Shown here piece after piece: positions 60,682 through 64,000 of a stretch of DNA of 64,000 nucleotides (position 1 is the stretch's first letter; each line of letters begins with the position of its first letter). The notes under the pieces are model-generated. The model made no database searches. It had not been told where the DNA came from and saw only the letters and a program-made list of their open reading frames with translations. The stretch spans positions 1 through 64,000 of the forward strand of contig NZ_QLLR01000023.1 of the NCBI RefSeq assembly GCF_003259615.1, in the 5' to 3' direction. Origin of the DNA: Pedobacter cryoconitis (lineage in GTDB: Bacteria > Bacteroidota > Bacteroidia > Sphingobacteriales > Sphingobacteriaceae). Made by a program: the position numbers and the translations under genes.

Positions 60682-60703
60682 TTGCCCGGTAAAAAAAAAT
60701 AAT

Positions 60704-60732
60704 AACCGGTAATGAAGGGCATTGCCGGTTTT
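60704..60732 (+). terminator. Terminator after the SDR gene
   Basis: An 11-bp stem AACCGGTAATG/CATTGCCGGTT (60704-60714 with 60720-60730) with one T-G pair, a 5-nt loop and TT following. It closes the SDR transcript before the second AraC gene. Confidence 0.8.
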
Positions 60733-60752
60733 AATTACGTTATTTTTAAGCA

Positions 60753-61676
60753 ATGAAAAAGGAAGAGAACATCCATCTGAAAATGGAATCTTTATCAGCT
60801 ATGCACCATGCCTTTGGTTTACCTGCGCCAGCTCATCCATTAATCAGCTTTATAGATGGGGCAACCAATAGGGTTATCTTATCTAAGATTCCGCAATCTC
60901 ATGTCCTGAATTTTTATAAAATTTCCTATAAGCCCGGCTTGGGCGGTAAATTAAAATATGGTCAGGATTATTATGATTTTGATGAAGGGGGCTTGTTATT
61001 CGCTGCCCCTAACCAGGTTATCGGTAACCATGGAAGCAATGATGGGGAAATATGTTCGCTGTATACTTTATTGATACACCCGGACTTTTTGTGGAACTAT
61101 CCTTTAGCAAAAAAAATAAAGCAATATGGCTTCTTTTCCTATGCTGCAAATGAAGCACTGCACTTGTCGGAAAAAGAGAAGGCAACCATCATTTCCATTT
61201 TTAAAATTATCGAAGAAGAGTTAAGCAGCAGAATAGATGATTTTAGCCAGGACGTAATCATTTCCCAGATTGAGTTGCTGCTCAATTATGCTAATCGCTT
61301 TTACAAAAGGCAATTCATCACAAGAAAGGTGGTAAATAATGACCTGCTGCAAAAACTGGATGATCTATTAGATGAGTACTTTAGCAGCGACAAATCTTCA
61401 ATTCAGGGGATACCGACTGTGCACTACCTTTCGGAAAAACTGAATATCTCACCGAGTTATTTAAGTGACATGCTACGGTCACTTACCGGGCAAAATACGC
61501 AGCATCTTATACACCACAAGATCATAGAAAAGGCTAAGGAAAAGTTATCTGCCACAAATTTATCAGTAAGCGAAGTCGCCTATGCGTTAGGGTTTGGACA
61601 TCCGCAATCTTTCAATAAGCTATTCAAAGCAAAAACCAATATATCTCCTTTAGAATTCAGAAAGTCGTTTAACTAA
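60753..61676 (+). CDS. AraC-family transcriptional regulator
   Basis: A 307-residue regulator. The N-terminal region has the typical AraC_binding strand SQDYYDFDEGGLLFAAPNQVIG-like pattern (here GQDYYDFDEGGLLFAAPNQVIG). The C-terminal HTH_18 (about 215-305) has YLSEKLNISPSYLSDMLRSLTGQN and VSEVAYALGFGHPQSFNKLFKAKTNISPLEFRKS. It lies convergent to a large alpha/beta-hydrolase gene, with only a 5-base gap, and downstream of the SDR gene. The target is not evident; both neighbours are possible. Confidence 0.9.
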   Translation: MKKEENIHLKMESLSAMHHAFGLPAPAHPLISFIDGATNRVILSKIPQSHVLNFYKISYKPGLGGKLKYGQDYYDFDEGGLLFAAPNQVIGNHGSNDGEICSLYTLLIHPDFLWNYPLAKKIKQYGFFSYAANEALHLSEKEKATIISIFKIIEEELSSRIDDFSQDVIISQIELLLNYANRFYKRQFITRKVVNNDLLQKLDDLLDEYFSSDKSSIQGIPTVHYLSEKLNISPSYLSDMLRSLTGQNTQHLIHHKIIEKAKEKLSATNLSVSEVAYALGFGHPQSFNKLFKAKTNISPLEFRKSFN

Positions 61677-61681
61677 TTGAA

Positions 61682-63718
61682 TTATTTTACAGGCTGATTT
61701 TTTGCAGGATAATTCCTTTTTGCATTTTCAATCTCCGTGGTTGCATCTTCCTGCAGTAAGAAACCTGCTTTAACGAGGTCCTCGCTGGCTTTCTTTACAG
61801 CCGCAATATATCCTTCATTATCTGCATACCGTTCTTCCAACGATAACCTTGGATCCCGTGCTGCAAGACGCTCTGATCTGGTCTGCTTAAAAGGAATATA
61901 CATCCCATTGAGAGAAGCTAAGTCACCTTCTCCATAGCCCTTTCTCCGAAGGCTCCAGCCAGTATAAGTTCCCAAAGGAACCTTAATTGCGATATTTCGT
62001 ATCCCACCTTCTTCATTCCCATCTGAGTCCACTTTTGGAACCAATACCCTATACTTTTTGTGTTTTATAACTTTTGGTGGTTCTTGTAATTCACCTGAGA
62101 GCCCTCTCGCCGAGAAATTCTGGCCAAAATCTAACAGAGGCGGGTTATTTACAAGGCCTTTAAAAGGAATTCCAGGTATAGCAGGCCAATGAAAATCTGC
62201 TTTGTCAGCCTCAACAAGCGTACCGTTTGCTAAAGTAGGATAGGTGCTTTCTGGTGGAAGAGTGCCCTTTATTACCCATTTTTCCAAAGCGACCAGCAAC
62301 GCGCGAAGTGTAGGATTTACAGGATTATTATTCGTATTGAAGCCAGTTAAGGGATCAATCATATTCATTGGTGAATGTTCTGTTCCATTAATCAGGTAAA
62401 TCCTCACGTTTTCCGGGATAGGCAAATCTTTTGTTCCATCAGACCCGGTACTGGTCAAAGATGCCCGGGATTGCCAGTATTCTGTAGAAGTCAGCGTCTG
62501 GATAATCAATGGGCATGTGCCAGTCTGAGCACATCGGGCAAGGATACCTCCTTTAGTTCCCGAAATAACATCCAAACGATCGTCCCAGGTAAAGGGAGGC
62601 AGATTAACAGGGAAAAGATGCTCTTCATGCTGCATCCCGCCACCACCTGGCCGGCCAAAGCGTACATTCAGAGAAATGCGGCGGGTGCCGATATGTGCGT
62701 CAACACCATCGAATACTTTTTTCCCTTCTTCATCCTGATTAAATCCTAAATCCAGAAATGTCCGGATGAAGTTGCTGCATTGTGATACGCCCTGAATAAT
62801 TGTTGCTTTAATTGCTATAGAATCTATAGTTGAAGTAAAAGAGGGATTGATTTTTTCTTTGTCATCCTTTCTCATTAAGGAAGTAATATCCCGGATTGCT
62901 GCAAATCCAAGCCCCAATACCAATGGGTTTTTGCCTTGATATACCAGCTCATAGATGTAATTTGGATCAAAGCCATTTTTTATGGAGATACGGGTAGTAC
63001 TGGCGTGACCAGGAAATGTGAGGGAGTCACAATCAGAAAACGCCCAATCACTATTGGCGATTTTGATTTTAGGATCTTCTTCATGTACTCTTTTGGTTAA
63101 GACCAGGTTTTTATTGTCCAGACTTACTGTTTCATAGCTGTGGTGTGTGAGTCCTGTAAAAACTCCACTACTTAAATTTAGTGTTTTTGTCGGTTTTGTT
63201 ACGCTGAATTCTGTACGAAGCCAACCTGATATTTCTTTTCCATTTGCTGTGGCTACAGGGACCTTCATCGTGAGCCGCCCATCACCAGGAAGAACATCCC
63301 CCTGCCATGCACACCATAAAAATACGTAACCTCTTTTTAAGAGTGCTTCCTCTGCTCCAAATACATTTCCCCGATTCGGAAGACTTAAAAAAAGCACCTC
63401 ATTACTTTTAATTTTCTCTGTCGGGCAAAGTATAATAAACTCACTGACATATTCAACCAAACCCTTTGAGTTTTTTGGAGCCAGCGTAATATCCTGTATC
63501 ATACTATTCAGCGGATTGGCCGGATCAATCTCTCCGTAAGCATATCCTTTGATTTGCTGGTAAGATCCTGCATGACCAAATACTTTTCCATTTTTATAAG
63601 GTTCTGTACTGGTTACTTCGATCCTGATGATTTTTGCGAAGGAAGAAGAGCACCAAAGGATGAGCAGGAGCAATAGCATATAACCTTTTCCTGTGAAGAG
63701 TATGAAAGCTTTTTTCAT
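61682..63718 (-). CDS. Secreted alpha/beta-hydrolase domain-containing protein (Abhydrolase_10-like)
   Basis: A 678-residue protein with a signal peptide (about 1-28, ending SSFAK). It resembles the large alpha/beta-hydrolase family often called Abhydrolase_10. It opens with RIEVTSTEPYKNGKVFGHAGSYQQIKGYAYGEIDPANPLN and has GNVFGAEEALLKRGYVFLWCAWQGD, where the usual cap strand lies, and later GVSQCSNFIRTFLDLGFNQDE, in which Ser would be the nucleophile. The actual reaction is unknown; ester or amide hydrolysis in the periplasm is the family guess. No partner gene is evident. Confidence 0.8.
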   Translation of the reverse strand: MKKAFILFTGKGYMLLLLLILWCSSSFAKIIRIEVTSTEPYKNGKVFGHAGSYQQIKGYAYGEIDPANPLNSMIQDITLAPKNSKGLVEYVSEFIILCPTEKIKSNEVLFLSLPNRGNVFGAEEALLKRGYVFLWCAWQGDVLPGDGRLTMKVPVATANGKEISGWLRTEFSVTKPTKTLNLSSGVFTGLTHHSYETVSLDNKNLVLTKRVHEEDPKIKIANSDWAFSDCDSLTFPGHASTTRISIKNGFDPNYIYELVYQGKNPLVLGLGFAAIRDITSLMRKDDKEKINPSFTSTIDSIAIKATIIQGVSQCSNFIRTFLDLGFNQDEEGKKVFDGVDAHIGTRRISLNVRFGRPGGGGMQHEEHLFPVNLPPFTWDDRLDVISGTKGGILARCAQTGTCPLIIQTLTSTEYWQSRASLTSTGSDGTKDLPIPENVRIYLINGTEHSPMNMIDPLTGFNTNNNPVNPTLRALLVALEKWVIKGTLPPESTYPTLANGTLVEADKADFHWPAIPGIPFKGLVNNPPLLDFGQNFSARGLSGELQEPPKVIKHKKYRVLVPKVDSDGNEEGGIRNIAIKVPLGTYTGWSLRRKGYGEGDLASLNGMYIPFKQTRSERLAARDPRLSLEERYADNEGYIAAVKKASEDLVKAGFLLQEDATTEIENAKRNYPAKNQPVK

Positions 63719-63764
63719 TTTTTTATCAATAAATCTGAAATTTTAATATTAATATTTCAGCCGG

Positions 63765-63835
63765 TTTTAAATATATTTCAAGATACAAGGTAGTCAATGT
63801 ATTCCTTTACCTCTCCACTGAAATATATCTTAAAA
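63765..63835. repeat. AT-rich inverted repeat upstream of the large hydrolase gene
   Basis: Perfect 10-bp arms ATATATTTCA (63771-63780) and TGAAATATAT (63819-63828), extended outward by TTTTAA/TTAAAA (63765-63770 and 63830-63835) with one unpaired base. The 38-base spacer has no obvious content. It could be an operator, or just a fold in the promoter region between the hydrolase and the next plus-strand gene. The rest of 63719-63929 shows nothing else. Confidence 0.45.
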
Positions 63836-63929
63836 ATACGGTAAGAAACTGGCTTGATTTTAGATAGCTGACAATTGAATGTTTTTCTAGGTAATATTTA
63901 CTGATAAATCGAGATTATTCTATCATTTT

Positions 63930-64000
63930 ATGGAAAAGATTAAAAAAGTGGTTCTAAAGACCTTAAAGTGGGGTGGGTTTTTTTTTGCATCCATATTATT
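63930..64000 (+). CDS. 5' end of a gene cut by the window edge
   Basis: ATG 63930 opens a frame that stays open to base 64000. The visible 23 residues (MEKIKKVVLKTLKWGGFF then FASIL) are basic followed by hydrophobic, which fits a signal peptide or membrane anchor. The gene cannot be assigned from this fragment. Confidence 0.6.
   Translation, partial: MEKIKKVVLKTLKWGGFFFASIL

Noticed and set aside
1..64000. CRISPR arrays, prophage, conjugative transfer or toxin-antitoxin modules
   Set aside because: No regularly spaced identical repeats, phage structural genes, relaxase or recognisable toxin-antitoxin pair was seen anywhere in the window.

Overview
The window looks like a chromosomal segment of a Bacteroidota soil or freshwater bacterium, most likely family Sphingobacteriaceae (Pedobacter-like). 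The signs are two SusC/SusD pairs, lipoproteins with the typical Cys-Lys-Lys after the lipobox, AT-rich intergenic DNA, several exact TAnnTTTG promoter -7 boxes, MgtC/MgtA/MgtE and HME-RND transporters, and many AraC, ECF sigma and MocR regulators. The genus is inferred from gene style only; no 16S or other marker is present. No CRISPR array, prophage or complete insertion sequence was seen.

Layout. 1-282 is the 3' end of a transposase cut by the window edge, followed by a tRNA-Lys(TTT) on the minus strand. 680-5642 is a susC-susD nutrient uptake pair with a divergent two-component system (6003-8053). 8304-11544 is a MocR regulator divergent from a paiB-paiA-GNAT operon; the shared control region holds an imperfect palindrome and two -7 boxes. 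11541-12074 is an ECF sigma factor.

12353-24742 is the most coherent and unusual block. A structured leader (hairpins, a 27-codon upstream ORF, alternative stems) precedes an unrecognised 82-residue ORF. Then come mgtC, the Mg2+ P-type ATPase mgtA, a newly noticed 49-codon one-helix membrane protein that overlaps both neighbours, and a complete heavy-metal RND efflux system (adaptor, pump, outer-membrane channel). A terminator, mgtE and two small BON/SH3 proteins follow. The block joins two kinds of Mg2+ transporter with divalent-cation export, and is my main candidate for an undescribed regulated system.

24829-39174 is mixed housekeeping and accessory content: a DUF3829 lipoprotein, an exported VOC protein fused by deletion to the 3' remnant of an Old Yellow Enzyme gene, a PAS-only protein, methyltransferases, a fused dihydroxyacetone kinase, a Crp/Fnr regulator, an exported RidA, an orphan immunity-like GAD/DUF1851 protein, a transglutaminase-like protein, an aldo/keto reductase and a GT2 glycosyltransferase. 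39279-44977 is an S41 peptidase / amidohydrolase / GH106-like run. 45986-49510 holds an MGT-type glycosyltransferase, a divergent AraC regulator and an unassigned ATP-grasp protein. 50014-56850 is a probable alpha-mannan utilisation locus (ECF sigma, GH76, SusC, SusD). 56931-63718 is a redox and hydrolase cluster with two AraC regulators.

Several small DNA structures are not explained by genes: a palindromic repeat of about 55 bp present twice (2295-2352 and 23757-23810), a five-copy degenerate 16-bp tandem repeat (8051-8133), three TATCAGATTTT direct repeats (29116-29188), paired alternative hairpins (33642-33693), and operator-like palindromes at 38378-38399 and 52018-52039. All gene functions are read from sequence motifs and family knowledge; nothing was searched against databases.
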